The translations under genes and the position numbers were made by a program. Shown here piece by piece: positions 15,595 to 24,442 of a stretch of DNA of 37,062 nt (positions within the stretch are counted from its first letter, which is position 1; every line of letters starts with the position of its first letter). A model generated the notes under the pieces. That model worked only from the letters and a program-made list of their open reading frames with translations, made no database searches and was not told the DNA's origin. The stretch spans positions 1 through 37,062 of the forward strand of contig NZ_LQWY01000045.1 in the NCBI RefSeq assembly GCF_001643235.1, written 5' to 3'. This DNA is from Domibacillus aminovorans. Its GTDB lineage: Bacteria > Bacillota > Bacilli > Bacillales > Domibacillaceae.

Positions 15595-17473
15595 AAATGT
15601 AGTCCGTAACAAACGGACCTATGCAGCCTATTTTTTAAGCAGTGCTTTTTCAGTCTTGATTTTCTTTGTATATGCGCTTTATATTTTTCATCCGGATATT
15701 CAAAAAGGTGTGACCGCAATACTTGCTGTCCAATTAATGACAGCGGCTGAAGTCATTATGTATCTCTTTTCTTTCTTGTTTGTACTCTATTCTGTCAGCA
15801 CTTTTTTAAAGTCACGGAAACGTGAATTCGGCATTTTAATGATGCACGGCATGACGAGAAGTCAACTAAATCGTATGGTCTTTTTAGAAAATATGCTGAT
15901 TGGTGTAGGGGCCATTTTGACAGGTATTGCTATAGGAATCTTGACAGGAAAACTATTTTTAATGGTTGGTTCAAACATGGTTGGTATTGAGTCATTGCCA
16001 TTTTATTTATCAGTAAGAGCGCTAGTACTTACGATTGGTGCTTTTTTGTTCCTTTTCTTTTGTATATCGTTATTCACTACCATCCTCGTGCGAACAAATA
16101 AGTTAATCGATTTATTTCAAGCAGGAGAAAAACCGAAAAAAGAACCGAAAGTATCGGTCTTCTTATCGCTTGTTTCAGCCATTTTGCTTTTAGCAAGCTA
16201 TTATTTAGCCGCAACCGCAACGATGCAATCATTGATGTTTCGTATGTTGCCGGTGATTAGCATGACGATTGTCGGAACGTATTTCTTCTACACGCAGCTA
16301 TCGGTTTTTATTGTGAAAATGCTTCAAAAAAACCGATCACTGTTTTGGAAAAAAACGAATATGATTACAATTTCAAGTTTAGCGTACCGTTTAAAAGATA
16401 ATGCACGGATGTTTTTCATGGTAACGATTGTTTCCACGGTGTCTTTTTGTGCAGTTGGCACACTCGCTTCCATGAATGTCATGACCAAGCAATTTGAAGT
16501 AGACTATCCTGCGGCAATTAGCTATATTGCGAAAGATGACCAACCGAATCACCAACAAAATTTACAACAAATTGAAACAGAATTACATGAGAATAATGTA
16601 GATTATTCTACGATTCAAGTTCCAATTAAATACGTAGATATCGCTTCGTCAACCGCTTCTTATCCACCTGAGAAACTGCTGATTGTTTCTTTTTCAGACT
16701 ATAAGAAAATGTCCAACCAAGCAGGTTTTGATGTGACAGAGAAGCCACTTGTTAGAAATGAAACGCTGGCCATGCTAACATCGCACTTTGAGTACTTTAA
16801 ACCAACTACTTATACATTAAAACAGAAAGGCATAACACTCTATCATAATAAGTCTTCGGAACATGTAGTCTTTCCATTTCAGCTCATACTAGACGAAGGA
16901 CTTGTCGTTAGTGATGAACTATTTGAAAAGCTTTCAACAGAAAACATAGAAATATACACCGGCTTTTATACGAAAGAAATTGAGAAGACGGCTGGCATGG
17001 CAGAAAATCTAGTCGAAGATGGCAGAGCGTTTCCATCTAGTGATAGTTCCTATGCTATGACGGTAAGCGGAACGTTATATGATAATCAAATGAGTATGTT
17101 TAAAATGATGTTATTTGTTACGTTACTGATTGGCGCTGTCTTTTTCATTGCAGCCGGCAGTTTCTTATACTTCAGACTTTATGCGGACTTGGATTACGAT
17201 CGACGTCAATATTTAACGATTACGAAAGTTGGCTTAACCGATCAGGAATTGAACAAAATCGTTACCCGCCAGCTTGCTTTACTTTTCTTTGTTCCGATTG
17301 CAGTAGCTTTCGTTCATAGTGCTTTTGCCTTTATGGCGTTGCAGAGCTTTTTTGCTCTATCAATTGCAACAGAGGTGATCATTGTTCTTGCCAGTTTTCT
17401 CATCGCTCAACTCATTTATTTCTTCTTCATTCGTTATCGTTATTTACGCAACTTGAAGAAGTCACTAATTTAA
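15569..17473 (+). CDS. BceB-type peptide-antibiotic ABC transporter permease
   Basis: This 634-residue FtsX-like permease has ten predicted membrane segments and a large extracellular domain between TM7 and TM8 (about residues 310-510), the region known in BceB to determine peptide specificity. The N-terminus, FVFRNVVRNKRTYAAYFLSS, is typical of BceB/PsdB/YxdM. Start ATG follows GGAGGGGAC inside the end of the ATPase gene, so the subunits are coupled. The peptide class (bacitracin, lantibiotic or host peptide) cannot be assigned from sequence alone. Confidence 0.92.
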   Translation: MTFPQFVFRNVVRNKRTYAAYFLSSAFSVLIFFVYALYIFHPDIQKGVTAILAVQLMTAAEVIMYLFSFLFVLYSVSTFLKSRKREFGILMMHGMTRSQLNRMVFLENMLIGVGAILTGIAIGILTGKLFLMVGSNMVGIESLPFYLSVRALVLTIGAFLFLFFCISLFTTILVRTNKLIDLFQAGEKPKKEPKVSVFLSLVSAILLLASYYLAATATMQSLMFRMLPVISMTIVGTYFFYTQLSVFIVKMLQKNRSLFWKKTNMITISSLAYRLKDNARMFFMVTIVSTVSFCAVGTLASMNVMTKQFEVDYPAAISYIAKDDQPNHQQNLQQIETELHENNVDYSTIQVPIKYVDIASSTASYPPEKLLIVSFSDYKKMSNQAGFDVTEKPLVRNETLAMLTSHFEYFKPTTYTLKQKGITLYHNKSSEHVVFPFQLILDEGLVVSDELFEKLSTENIEIYTGFYTKEIEKTAGMAENLVEDGRAFPSSDSSYAMTVSGTLYDNQMSMFKMMLFVTLLIGAVFFIAAGSFLYFRLYADLDYDRRQYLTITKVGLTDQELNKIVTRQLALLFFVPIAVAFVHSAFAFMALQSFFALSIATEVIIVLASFLIAQLIYFFFIRYRYLRNLKKSLI

Positions 17474-17517
17474 TAAAGGGGAGCAATAAAAGTATATGGA
17501 TAATGAAGAAGGCTGAA

Positions 17518-17572
17518 TTTTGGTGCCTGTCCCCGGTGCGTTAAAGTGCCAGAGGATAGGTACTTTTTTTTA
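17518..17572. repeat. REP-like hairpin with T-run after bceB-type gene
   Basis: Arms beginning GGTGCCTGTCC and ending GGATAGGTACT pair with G-U wobbles, with CCGG...CCAG in the inner part, and are followed by eight T. The GGTGCCTGTCCCCGGTGCG core is, from memory, a dispersed palindromic sequence in Bacillus genomes. It can serve as terminator for the Bce operon. Confidence 0.6.
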
Positions 17573-17627
17573 TGTATCCAGCTTGACTATGTGGAGAAAA
17601 AGAGATAAACTCAAGAACGATCATAAA

Positions 17628-17664
17628 AGAACTGTTCTATTTAGAACTATTTAGAACTATTTAT
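17628..17664. promoter_or_regulatory. Putative MarR operator: palindrome plus iterated half-sites
   Basis: AGAACTGTTCT (17628-17638) is an 11-bp palindrome. ATTTAGAACT then repeats twice in tandem with a 10-bp period (17638-17658) and ATTTATAAAC follows. The array lies 25-60 nt before the MarR start, which fits autorepression. Confidence 0.6.
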
Positions 17665-17688
17665 AAACGGAAGAATGGTGATATTTGA

Positions 17689-18171
17689 ATGGAGAGTGAA
17701 AATCAAAGATTCATGCGTTCAACACAACTATTGCGTTCATTTTGGAACGTGCAGAAGAATTTGATGCGATTTGTTCAAAAGACCGCAGTAGAAAATGGTT
17801 TGTCAGTCCCGCAATATTCCATTTTGATGACGATTGCACCTCATAAGGAAATGATACAAAAGAGCCTTGGAGAGAAAACATTTCTTCCAAAAAGCACACT
17901 GAGCCAAGCAGTCGACGGACTCGTTCAAGCAGGTTGGCTTAATCGTCAGCAAGTGGAAGGCAACAGGCGGGAGATGCAGTTGTCGCTCAGCGAAAAAGGA
18001 GAAATATTTATTAAAACGATTCAATTGCAGGAAGACGGTGTTCATCAAACATTCCAATCCGCAGTTGAATCGCTCACTGAAAGGCAGTGTGAAGAGCTGC
18101 TTAAAGCGAATCTGCAAATTGCTACTTATTTAGAGGCACGAGCAACAGAACAAGGAGAGGATACGAAGTGA
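17689..18171 (+). CDS. MarR-family transcriptional regulator
   Basis: This 160-residue winged-helix regulator has a recognition region of about 55-100: GEKTFLPKSTLSQAVDGLVQ, then GWLNRQQ and the wing RREMQLSLSEKG. Flanking helices serve for dimerisation. It is translationally coupled to the ABC exporter (GTGA overlap at 18168), so it almost certainly controls that exporter as a ligand-released repressor. The operator is probably the repeat array at 17628-17664. The ribosome-binding site is weak (GGTG at 17677), which would keep repressor levels low. Confidence 0.9.
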   Translation: MESENQRFMRSTQLLRSFWNVQKNLMRFVQKTAVENGLSVPQYSILMTIAPHKEMIQKSLGEKTFLPKSTLSQAVDGLVQAGWLNRQQVEGNRREMQLSLSEKGEIFIKTIQLQEDGVHQTFQSAVESLTERQCEELLKANLQIATYLEARATEQGEDTK

Positions 18172-19892
18172 TTAAATTACTGAAAAACTTATCCATTTAT
18201 AAGTGGATTGTTGCAGCGGTTTTCGGTCTTGTGTTCGTTCAATCCATGTCGGACCTCTTTTTGCCTACATTAATGGCGGACATTATCGACAAAGGAGTCG
18301 TAGTAGGAGATACTCCTTACATTTGGGAAATTGGTGGCTTGATGCTGCTAGTTTCAGCAATAGGCGCTTCTGCCTCTGTTATCGCAAGCTATTATTCATC
18401 TAAAGCGGCGATGGGGCTTGGACGCGATATTCGCCGGAAAGTTTTTAATCACGTTGAAAAGTTTTCGCTTCAAGAGTTTGACGAAGTGGGAACGGCGTCA
18501 CTTATTACACGAACGACTAATGACATCACGCAAGTTCAGCAAGTGGTTATTATGATGCTTCGTATGGTTATTAGCGCACCTATTATGTTAGTCGGCGGTG
18601 TCATTATGGCTGTGTCAAAAGACGCTAAATTATCACTGGTCCTTGTCGTCACAATGCCTTTTTTGATTGGTTCGATCCTACTTATTTTGTATAAAGGGGT
18701 GCCTATGTTTCAAACGGTGCAAAAGCGATTGGATCGGTTGAACCTTGTATTACGAGAAAACCTAACGGGAATTCGTGTCATTCGTGCCTTTAATCGTGAA
18801 TCTGAAGAGAAAGTACGTCTTCAGCAAGCGAATAAAGAGTTGACTGATATCTCGATTAAAGTGAATAAAGTCATGGCATTCATGATGCCTGTGATGATGC
18901 TCATCATGAACTTGACGGTTGTCGGTATCATCTGGTTCGGCGGGATTCGCATCGATAACGGTGGAATGCAGATTGGGGACTTGATGGCGTATATCCAATA
19001 TGTGATGCAAATCATGTTCGCGCTTGTCATGGCTTCTATGATGTTCATGATGGTGCCGCGCGCTGCCGTATCAGCAAAACGGATTAACGAAGTTCTTGAT
19101 ATGGAACCGGCATTTCGAGATGAAGGGACAGCAAAGGCGGATCGTGAACACGGTACCCTTGAATTTGACCATGTGACGTTCAGTTATCCCGGGGCAGAAG
19201 AACCAGCATTATCAGATATTAGCTTTACCGCAAGTCCAGGTGAAGTCACTGCCATCATCGGTGGAACAGGTTCAGGGAAATCAACGCTCGTCCATTTGAT
19301 TCCTCGTTTTTATGACATATCAGGTGGAACCATCCGCGTCAATGGTGTTGATATCCGCGAGGCATCGCAAGAGGAAGTCCGTTCGAAAATTGGCTTTGTG
19401 CCGCAAAAGGCCATGCTCTTTACAGGTACGATTGCTGATAACATTCGTTTTGGAAAACAAAACGCCACACAGGATGAAATCGAACATGCAGCTCGTATTG
19501 CGCAAGCGGAAGATTTTATTAGTAAAATGAAAGACGGCTATCAGGCAGACATCGAACAAGGTGGCTCGAATTTATCGGGAGGACAAAAACAGCGGCTGTC
19601 CATTGCGCGGGCTCTCATTCGAAAACCAGATCTTTATATATTCGATGATAGTTTTTCTGCCCTTGATTTTAAAACAGATGCTAAACTTCGCGCCGCGCTG
19701 AAAGAGGAAACAAAACATGCGACGGTGTTACTCGTTGCCCAGCGTGTTAGTACGGTCGTCGAAGCGGACCGAATCATCGTGTTAGACAAAGGGCGCATGG
19801 CTGGCATAGGTACACACGAAGAGTTGCTTCAGACAAATGACGTCTACCGTGAAATCGCCCTGTCCCAGCTCTCAGAGGAGGAAATCGCATGA
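18168..19892 (+). CDS. Heterodimeric ABC multidrug exporter, subunit with degenerate Walker B
   Basis: This 574-residue half-transporter has six membrane helices (about 1-310) and a C-terminal nucleotide-binding domain with Walker A GGTGSGKST (about 365), signature LSGGQKQR (about 469) and Walker B LYIFDDSFSALD. The catalytic Glu is replaced by Asp (DDS instead of DEA), and the switch-region His is replaced (LLVAQRVS instead of IAHR). These changes mark the TM287-like subunit of asymmetric exporters. Start is GTG overlapping the MarR stop. Its partner begins with an ATGA overlap, which supports a 1:1 heterodimer at the membrane. Confidence 0.93.
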   Translation: MIKLLKNLSIYKWIVAAVFGLVFVQSMSDLFLPTLMADIIDKGVVVGDTPYIWEIGGLMLLVSAIGASASVIASYYSSKAAMGLGRDIRRKVFNHVEKFSLQEFDEVGTASLITRTTNDITQVQQVVIMMLRMVISAPIMLVGGVIMAVSKDAKLSLVLVVTMPFLIGSILLILYKGVPMFQTVQKRLDRLNLVLRENLTGIRVIRAFNRESEEKVRLQQANKELTDISIKVNKVMAFMMPVMMLIMNLTVVGIIWFGGIRIDNGGMQIGDLMAYIQYVMQIMFALVMASMMFMMVPRAAVSAKRINEVLDMEPAFRDEGTAKADREHGTLEFDHVTFSYPGAEEPALSDISFTASPGEVTAIIGGTGSGKSTLVHLIPRFYDISGGTIRVNGVDIREASQEEVRSKIGFVPQKAMLFTGTIADNIRFGKQNATQDEIEHAARIAQAEDFISKMKDGYQADIEQGGSNLSGGQKQRLSIARALIRKPDLYIFDDSFSALDFKTDAKLRAALKEETKHATVLLVAQRVSTVVEADRIIVLDKGRMAGIGTHEELLQTNDVYREIALSQLSEEEIA

Positions 19893-21745
19893 GTAATCAA
19901 AAAAAACCTCAAAGCGGCGGGCCGATGGGACATGGTCCAGGTGGCGGCAACATGATGATGATGGGACAAAAAGCAAAAGATTTTAAAGGGACGCTGAGAC
20001 GTCTGTTAACCTATTTAAAACCGCGCCGTAACCAATTGCTCGCCGTTTTCTTCGCCGCCATCTTAAGTACAGTCTTTATGATTGTTGGTCCTAAAATTAT
20101 GGGGACGGCGATTACGGAATTATTTGAAGGCGCCTATGGGAAGTTTCAAGGAATACCGGGAGCAGCTATTAACTTTGATAAAATTGGCCAGATTCTTCTC
20201 GTTCTGGCTGGACTATATGTCTTCAGCAGCTTGTTCAATTATGTGCAGCAGTACATTATGTCCAGTGTTGCACAAAACACAGTGTATGACCTTCGAGAAG
20301 ACGTCAATAAAAAGCTTGAGAAACTTCCGCTTCACTATTTTGACGGGCGTCCGAACGGGGAAACACTGAGTCGTATGACAAATGACATTGATACAATCGG
20401 CAGCACACTCCAACAAAGCTTGACGCAGTTTATCACATCTATTGTTACGATCGTTGGGATTATCATTATGATGCTGTCGATCAGTCCGATACTGACGTTA
20501 ATTTCAATTGTCAGCTTGCCGATTTCCATTTTTGTGATCCGGCCTATTTTGAAAAGGTCTCAAAAACATTTTGCGGATCAACAGCGTACACTTGGTCAAT
20601 TAAATGGGCACATTGAAGAGATGTACACCGGTCATCAAGTTGTGAAAGCATTCGGACATGAGAAAAAGGCTGGCGCTCAGTTTGATCTGGTCAATGAAGA
20701 ATTGTATGAAGCGGGACGAAAAGCTCAGTTCATATCGGGGATTATCATGCCTATGATGTTCTTCATCGGGAATTTAAGCTATGTTTTAATCAGTGTAGTC
20801 GGCGGGATTTTAGTGACGCAACGTGCTATTTCAATCGGTGATATTCAAGCATTTATCACCTATTCAAAGCAGTTCACACAGCCGATCACACAAACGGCTA
20901 ACATTGCAAACATCATTCAGTCAACCGTCGCAGCAGCTGAGCGCGTCTTTGAACTGCTCGACGAAGAAGAAGAAACGAAAGAAATAACGACAACTAGCTT
21001 AACGAGAGCACAAGGTGCTGTTACTTTCGAACATGTGGACTTTGGATATGGAGAAGACTTGTTAATTGAAGATATGAACATCGAGGTCTTGCCAGGACAG
21101 ACGGTCGCGATCGTTGGGCCGACTGGCGCTGGAAAAACGACGATGATTAATCTTTTGATGCGGTTTTATGAATTGAATGGCGGGAAGATTAAGCTCGACG
21201 GTCTAGATACACGGGAGATGTCTCGACATGATCTAAGGGAGAGCTTTGGAATGGTGCTTCAAGACACATGGCTCTTTAATGGAACGATTAAAGATAATAT
21301 TGCTTACGGAAAAAGCGGCGTAACAGACGAAGAAGTTTTCGCAGCAGCTCGCACAGCTCATGCTGATCATTTCATTCGAACGCTGCCGGATGGTTATGAA
21401 ACCATTTTAAACGAAGAAGCATCGAATATCTCAGAAGGACAAAAGCAGCTTCTGACCATAGCGCGAGCTGTCCTTGCAGATCCGCCAATCATGATATTAG
21501 ACGAAGCAACATCGAGTGTGGATACGCGGACGGAAGTCTTTATCCAACAGGCGATGAACCGGTTGATGGAAGGGCGAACGAGCTTTGTCATTGCTCACCG
21601 GCTTTCAACGATTAAGGATGCCGATTTGATTCTTGTGATGGACCAAGGAAAAGTGATTGAGCAAGGAACACATTCAGAACTATTAGAGGAAAATGGTTTC
21701 TACGCAGATCTTTATAACAGTCAGTTCTCTGAAAAAGTAGGATAA
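19889..21745 (+). CDS. Heterodimeric ABC multidrug exporter, partner subunit
   Basis: This 618-residue half-transporter has a Gly/Met-rich leader (GGPMGHGPGGGNMMMMG), as in TM288/YfiC-like proteins, six membrane helices (about 50-340) and an ATPase domain. Walker A is GPTGAGKTT (about 411) and Walker B MILDEATSSVD keeps the catalytic Glu, with switch His in VIAHRLST. The signature reads ISEGQ instead of LSGGQ. With the Asp-for-Glu change in the partner this leaves one normal and one degenerate ATP site, as in TM287/288 and EfrCD. A strong terminator follows at 21750. Confidence 0.93.
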   Translation: MSNQKKPQSGGPMGHGPGGGNMMMMGQKAKDFKGTLRRLLTYLKPRRNQLLAVFFAAILSTVFMIVGPKIMGTAITELFEGAYGKFQGIPGAAINFDKIGQILLVLAGLYVFSSLFNYVQQYIMSSVAQNTVYDLREDVNKKLEKLPLHYFDGRPNGETLSRMTNDIDTIGSTLQQSLTQFITSIVTIVGIIIMMLSISPILTLISIVSLPISIFVIRPILKRSQKHFADQQRTLGQLNGHIEEMYTGHQVVKAFGHEKKAGAQFDLVNEELYEAGRKAQFISGIIMPMMFFIGNLSYVLISVVGGILVTQRAISIGDIQAFITYSKQFTQPITQTANIANIIQSTVAAAERVFELLDEEEETKEITTTSLTRAQGAVTFEHVDFGYGEDLLIEDMNIEVLPGQTVAIVGPTGAGKTTMINLLMRFYELNGGKIKLDGLDTREMSRHDLRESFGMVLQDTWLFNGTIKDNIAYGKSGVTDEEVFAAARTAHADHFIRTLPDGYETILNEEASNISEGQKQLLTIARAVLADPPIMILDEATSSVDTRTEVFIQQAMNRLMEGRTSFVIAHRLSTIKDADLILVMDQGKVIEQGTHSELLEENGFYADLYNSQFSEKVG

Positions 21746-21749
21746 ATAG

Positions 21750-21790
21750 AAAGAGGCTCGTTTCCAAATGGGAATCGAGCCTCTTTTATT
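21750..21790 (+). terminator. Terminator of the MarR/ABC operon
   Basis: AAAGAGGCTCG pairs with CGAGCCTCTTT, with the inner pairs TTCC/GGAA, and TTATTTT follows. Confidence 0.9.
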
Positions 21791-21894
21791 TTGAATGATC
21801 AGCCTTTTTTTCTTTATGGTCTTCTTCAAAATGAATGGAAACATTACCGCATTCGTTTGTATACTTTAATGAAAGGACAGAGGATGGTGAGAAA

Positions 21895-22647
21895 ATGACT
21901 GACTATAACATGAAGGTACATGATGAGCTACAAGCTTGGAAAAGAACAATGATCAAGCGGTCAAACCTAATCAATCGAATATCGAAGAAAGCACAAACAA
22001 AAGTAAACGAGCTAATTCCAGAGAAAGTCCATAAGATTGTGACAGAGAGTATTAAAAGCATGGTAAAGACGACACTTGTTGGCTCAAATATAAAGACGAA
22101 CAAACGGCAGGCAGCGGGGCTGAGTCTTTATGAACGGGATGAGCTTTTGAAGAAAAAGCTATCAACTTTTCGAAAAACAGCGGTTATTGAGGGAGCTGGA
22201 ACAGGTGCAGGCGGTATTTTGCTTGGTCTTGCTGATTTTCCGTTGCTTTTATCCATTAAAATGAAGTTTTTGTTTGAGGCCGCTGCTGTTTACGGGTTTG
22301 ACACGAATGATTATGAGGAACGTCTATTTATTCTTCATGTGTTTCAGCTTGCTTTTTCAAGTGATGAAAAACGAAAAGACACGCTGTACATTATTGAGAA
22401 TTGGGAACAACAACGGAAGATCCTTGCTGATATGGACTGGCGGGAATTTCAGCAGGAATATCGAGACTATATTGATTTAGTGAAAATGCTTCAATTAATT
22501 CCAGGTATCGGAGCCGTTATAGGAGCGTATGCAAACTATAATCTTCTCGATCGTTTAGGAGAAACGGCGATGAATGCCTATCGTCTGCGATTATTAAAAG
22601 TAACTCCGCTTGATTGGCAGCTTGCTGACGATGCTAGCTCAAACTAA
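21895..22647 (+). CDS. EcsC-family protein with a recombined C-terminus
   Basis: This protein of about 250 residues belongs to the EcsC family. The Gly-rich segment AVIEGAGTGAGGILLG, then LADFPLLLSIKMKFLFEAA and IPGIGAVIGAYANYNLLDRL, are the characteristic membrane-associated parts. Function is unclear; B. subtilis EcsC is encoded beside the EcsAB exporter, but here the gene stands alone. The ATG at 21895 is preferred (GGTGAG 5 nt upstream) over an open-frame start at 21835. The final codons and stop (SSN) lie in a 47-bp stretch that matches the inside of the MFS gene at 27803-27849, so the original C-terminus was lost. A second copy of the ecsC 3' end lies at 26143. Confidence 0.85.
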   Translation: MTDYNMKVHDELQAWKRTMIKRSNLINRISKKAQTKVNELIPEKVHKIVTESIKSMVKTTLVGSNIKTNKRQAAGLSLYERDELLKKKLSTFRKTAVIEGAGTGAGGILLGLADFPLLLSIKMKFLFEAAAVYGFDTNDYEERLFILHVFQLAFSSDEKRKDTLYIIENWEQQRKILADMDWREFQQEYRDYIDLVKMLQLIPGIGAVIGAYANYNLLDRLGETAMNAYRLRLLKVTPLDWQLADDASSN

Positions 22648-22682
22648 TGCGTTAAATGAATTGCCAAAGTATTTGTTTCCAC
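22636..22682 (+). pseudogene. Fragment of the DHA2 MFS gene fused to the ecsC-like gene
   Basis: Forty-seven bp match 27803-27849 of the intact MFS gene at 43 positions (core AATGCGTTAAATGAATTGCC). The match begins within the last codons of the EcsC-like gene and supplies its stop. No further MFS sequence is recognisable on either side. Confidence 0.85.
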
Positions 22683-22704
22683 TTTTCTTGTAGTTGAAAC
22701 GGAA

Positions 22705-22736
22705 CAGATGATTTAGTTTTCATCCTAAATCATCTG
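22705..22736. terminator. 12-bp perfect hairpin at the tatD-like 3' end
   Basis: CAGATGATTTAG pairs exactly with CTAAATCATCTG around TTTTCATC. It sits just past the stop of the minus-strand hydrolase gene. No long T-run follows on either strand, so termination is likely but not certain. Confidence 0.55.
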
Positions 22737-22740
22737 AAGA

Positions 22741-23514
22741 CTAAAAATAAACTTGTTTCGTATTTTCATATAGTATATCGTATACTTCCTGCGCTTCCAT
22801 CTTTTTGACGGAAGCGATTTTTTCTATTGTGTGATGAATCATTTGGGGATGGGTCATTTTTTTCTTAAAGGGACCTTCAAATGGCCAAGGCCCATCTGTT
22901 TCAACCATCATATGCGACAACGGATACTGTTTGACGAGCTGTTGAGTTTTCTGTTCGTATAAGACATCAGGTGTGATGGAAACAAAATAGCCATTGCTCG
23001 TCATTTGTTCCATCGTTTTCTGGTCACCTTTAAACCAGTGGAAATGTGCTTTGGTGATTGAGTACTTTTCCAAAAGCGTACAGACGATTGGTGCATCTTC
23101 ATAGATAGCGTGAAGTGCGATCGGTTTATTCAGCGCCGCTGCTTGCAGGATGAACAGTTCCAGTATTTCAATATACGGTTCTATCGGAATGCGGGGATCT
23201 TTTTTCCTCAAATAATAGGGCAGGCCGACTTCCCCAACGGCAGCCATATGCGAGTGATATTTTTCAATAAAAAGCTGCAATTCAGCCAATTCTTTTTCCG
23301 CCGGAAGCGCTTGTTCCGGGTGAAAACCGAAAGCCGGTCTAATTCGGGGATCTTCTTGAGACAATTTTAAATTGGCCTTTGCAGAAGAAAGGTGCTGTGA
23401 CACAGAAATGAGTGCTTTTACTCTGTATTTTTCCATGTCCCGCAAAATAATAACCCGCTCGTCCGCAGAATATAAATCTAAATGAATATGGGCGTCAATA
23501 ATTGAGTGCTCCAT
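22741..23514 (-). CDS. TatD-family metal-dependent hydrolase
   Basis: This 257-residue amidohydrolase-superfamily protein has the metal motif DAHIHLD at residues 7-13. Other expected ligands lie in VGEVGLPY (Glu near 96), ALHAIYED, KAHFHWFKGD and the C-terminal VETDGPWPF (Asp near 210). TatD proteins are 3'-5' nucleases or related hydrolases; this one is shorter and more divergent than the classical TatD/YabD, so the substrate is open. The ATG at 23514 is chosen because GGAGG lies 7 nt upstream; an upstream in-frame codon at 23541 has no such site. The gene is transcribed away from the ABC operon. Confidence 0.85.
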   Translation of the reverse strand: MEHSIIDAHIHLDLYSADERVIILRDMEKYRVKALISVSQHLSSAKANLKLSQEDPRIRPAFGFHPEQALPAEKELAELQLFIEKYHSHMAAVGEVGLPYYLRKKDPRIPIEPYIEILELFILQAAALNKPIALHAIYEDAPIVCTLLEKYSITKAHFHWFKGDQKTMEQMTSNGYFVSITPDVLYEQKTQQLVKQYPLSHMMVETDGPWPFEGPFKKKMTHPQMIHHTIEKIASVKKMEAQEVYDILYENTKQVYF

Positions 23515-23643
23515 TGGAATCCTCCATTCACAATCAATCAATTTCTCCAGCCAAGTAAACAGTTAATCTCATCATTCACCTGCCTAACAAATATTTCCTT
23601 CAGTATAGCATCGTTTTCATTTCTCTGCCGTAACACTTTTAAG

Positions 23644-23693
23644 TTGATAAATGACAAGTTACAGCATAATATGAAAGTGAGTAATCACTCACT
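23644..23693 (+). promoter_or_regulatory. Promoter and TetR operator of the ABC-2 exporter operon
   Basis: TTGATA (23644-23649) and TAATAT (23667-23672) with a 17-bp spacer form a promoter. Immediately downstream, AGTGAGT-AATC-ACTCACT (23676-23693) is a perfect dyad with 7-bp arms, placed over the expected transcription start and 22 nt before the first start codon. It is the obvious site for the TetR protein encoded at 25490. Confidence 0.75.
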
Positions 23694-23715
23694 AATTTAT
23701 TAGGGAGGGGAAATA

Positions 23716-24441
23716 GTGGAAACGACAAAAGCGTGTGTTTCGATTCGTCACGTCTCAAAACAATTTGGAAAACAGCAAGTACTGAAAGAGATTAGCCTGG
23801 AAATCATGGAGGGTGAAATATTTGGTTTATTAGGCCCATCAGGTGCTGGCAAGACTACGTTAGTTAAGCAGCTAGCTGGGTTAGACACCCCGACATCAGG
23901 AGAGAATTTTCTGCTTCAAGAAAAAATGCCGTCCTTAAAGCTGATTGAAAAAGTGGGGTATATGGCTCAATCCGATGCCCTTTATGGAGAACTATCAGCT
24001 AAGGAAAACCTTCAATTTTTTTCAGCTTTGTACGGATTGAAAGGAAAACAGCAGCAACAAAGAATAGAAGAAGTGATGAAGCTTGTTCACCTTTCAGATC
24101 ACCTTCATAAGCTTGTCTCCAATTACTCTGGAGGAATGAAAAGAAGGCTGTCGTTAGCGATTGCCCTTCTTCATGAGCCTGAAATTTTGATTCTTGATGA
24201 ACCGACTGTAGGCATTGATCCAGTGCTGCGGAAAAGTATTTGGGAAGCTTTTAATGAATTAAAGAATAAAGGGACGACTCTTATTGTTACAACACACGTC
24301 ATGGATGAAGCGGAAAAATGTGACCGGTTAGGAATGATTCGGGATGGCCGTTTAATTGCAGTTGGTACTCCAGAAGAGTTAAAACAAAAAACAAATTCCG
24401 CGACGATTGAAGCAGCGTTTCTTGTATATGGAGGTGCTTAA
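23716..24441 (+). CDS. ABC-2 type exporter, ATPase subunit
   Basis: This 241-residue ATPase has Walker A GPSGAGKTT (about 38-46), Q-loop YMAQSDALYGELSAKEN, signature YSGGMKRRLSLAI (about 136) and Walker B ILILDEPTVGIDP, with switch His in TTHVMDEA. This is the drug/antibiotic (DRA) subfamily pattern. The GTG start follows GGGAGGGG by 5 nt. It forms an operon with the permease (1 nt gap) and the TetR gene, so it is a self-regulated efflux pump; the substrate is unknown. Confidence 0.92.
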   Translation: METTKACVSIRHVSKQFGKQQVLKEISLEIMEGEIFGLLGPSGAGKTTLVKQLAGLDTPTSGENFLLQEKMPSLKLIEKVGYMAQSDALYGELSAKENLQFFSALYGLKGKQQQQRIEEVMKLVHLSDHLHKLVSNYSGGMKRRLSLAIALLHEPEILILDEPTVGIDPVLRKSIWEAFNELKNKGTTLIVTTHVMDEAEKCDRLGMIRDGRLIAVGTPEELKQKTNSATIEAAFLVYGGA

Positions 24442-24442
24442 T

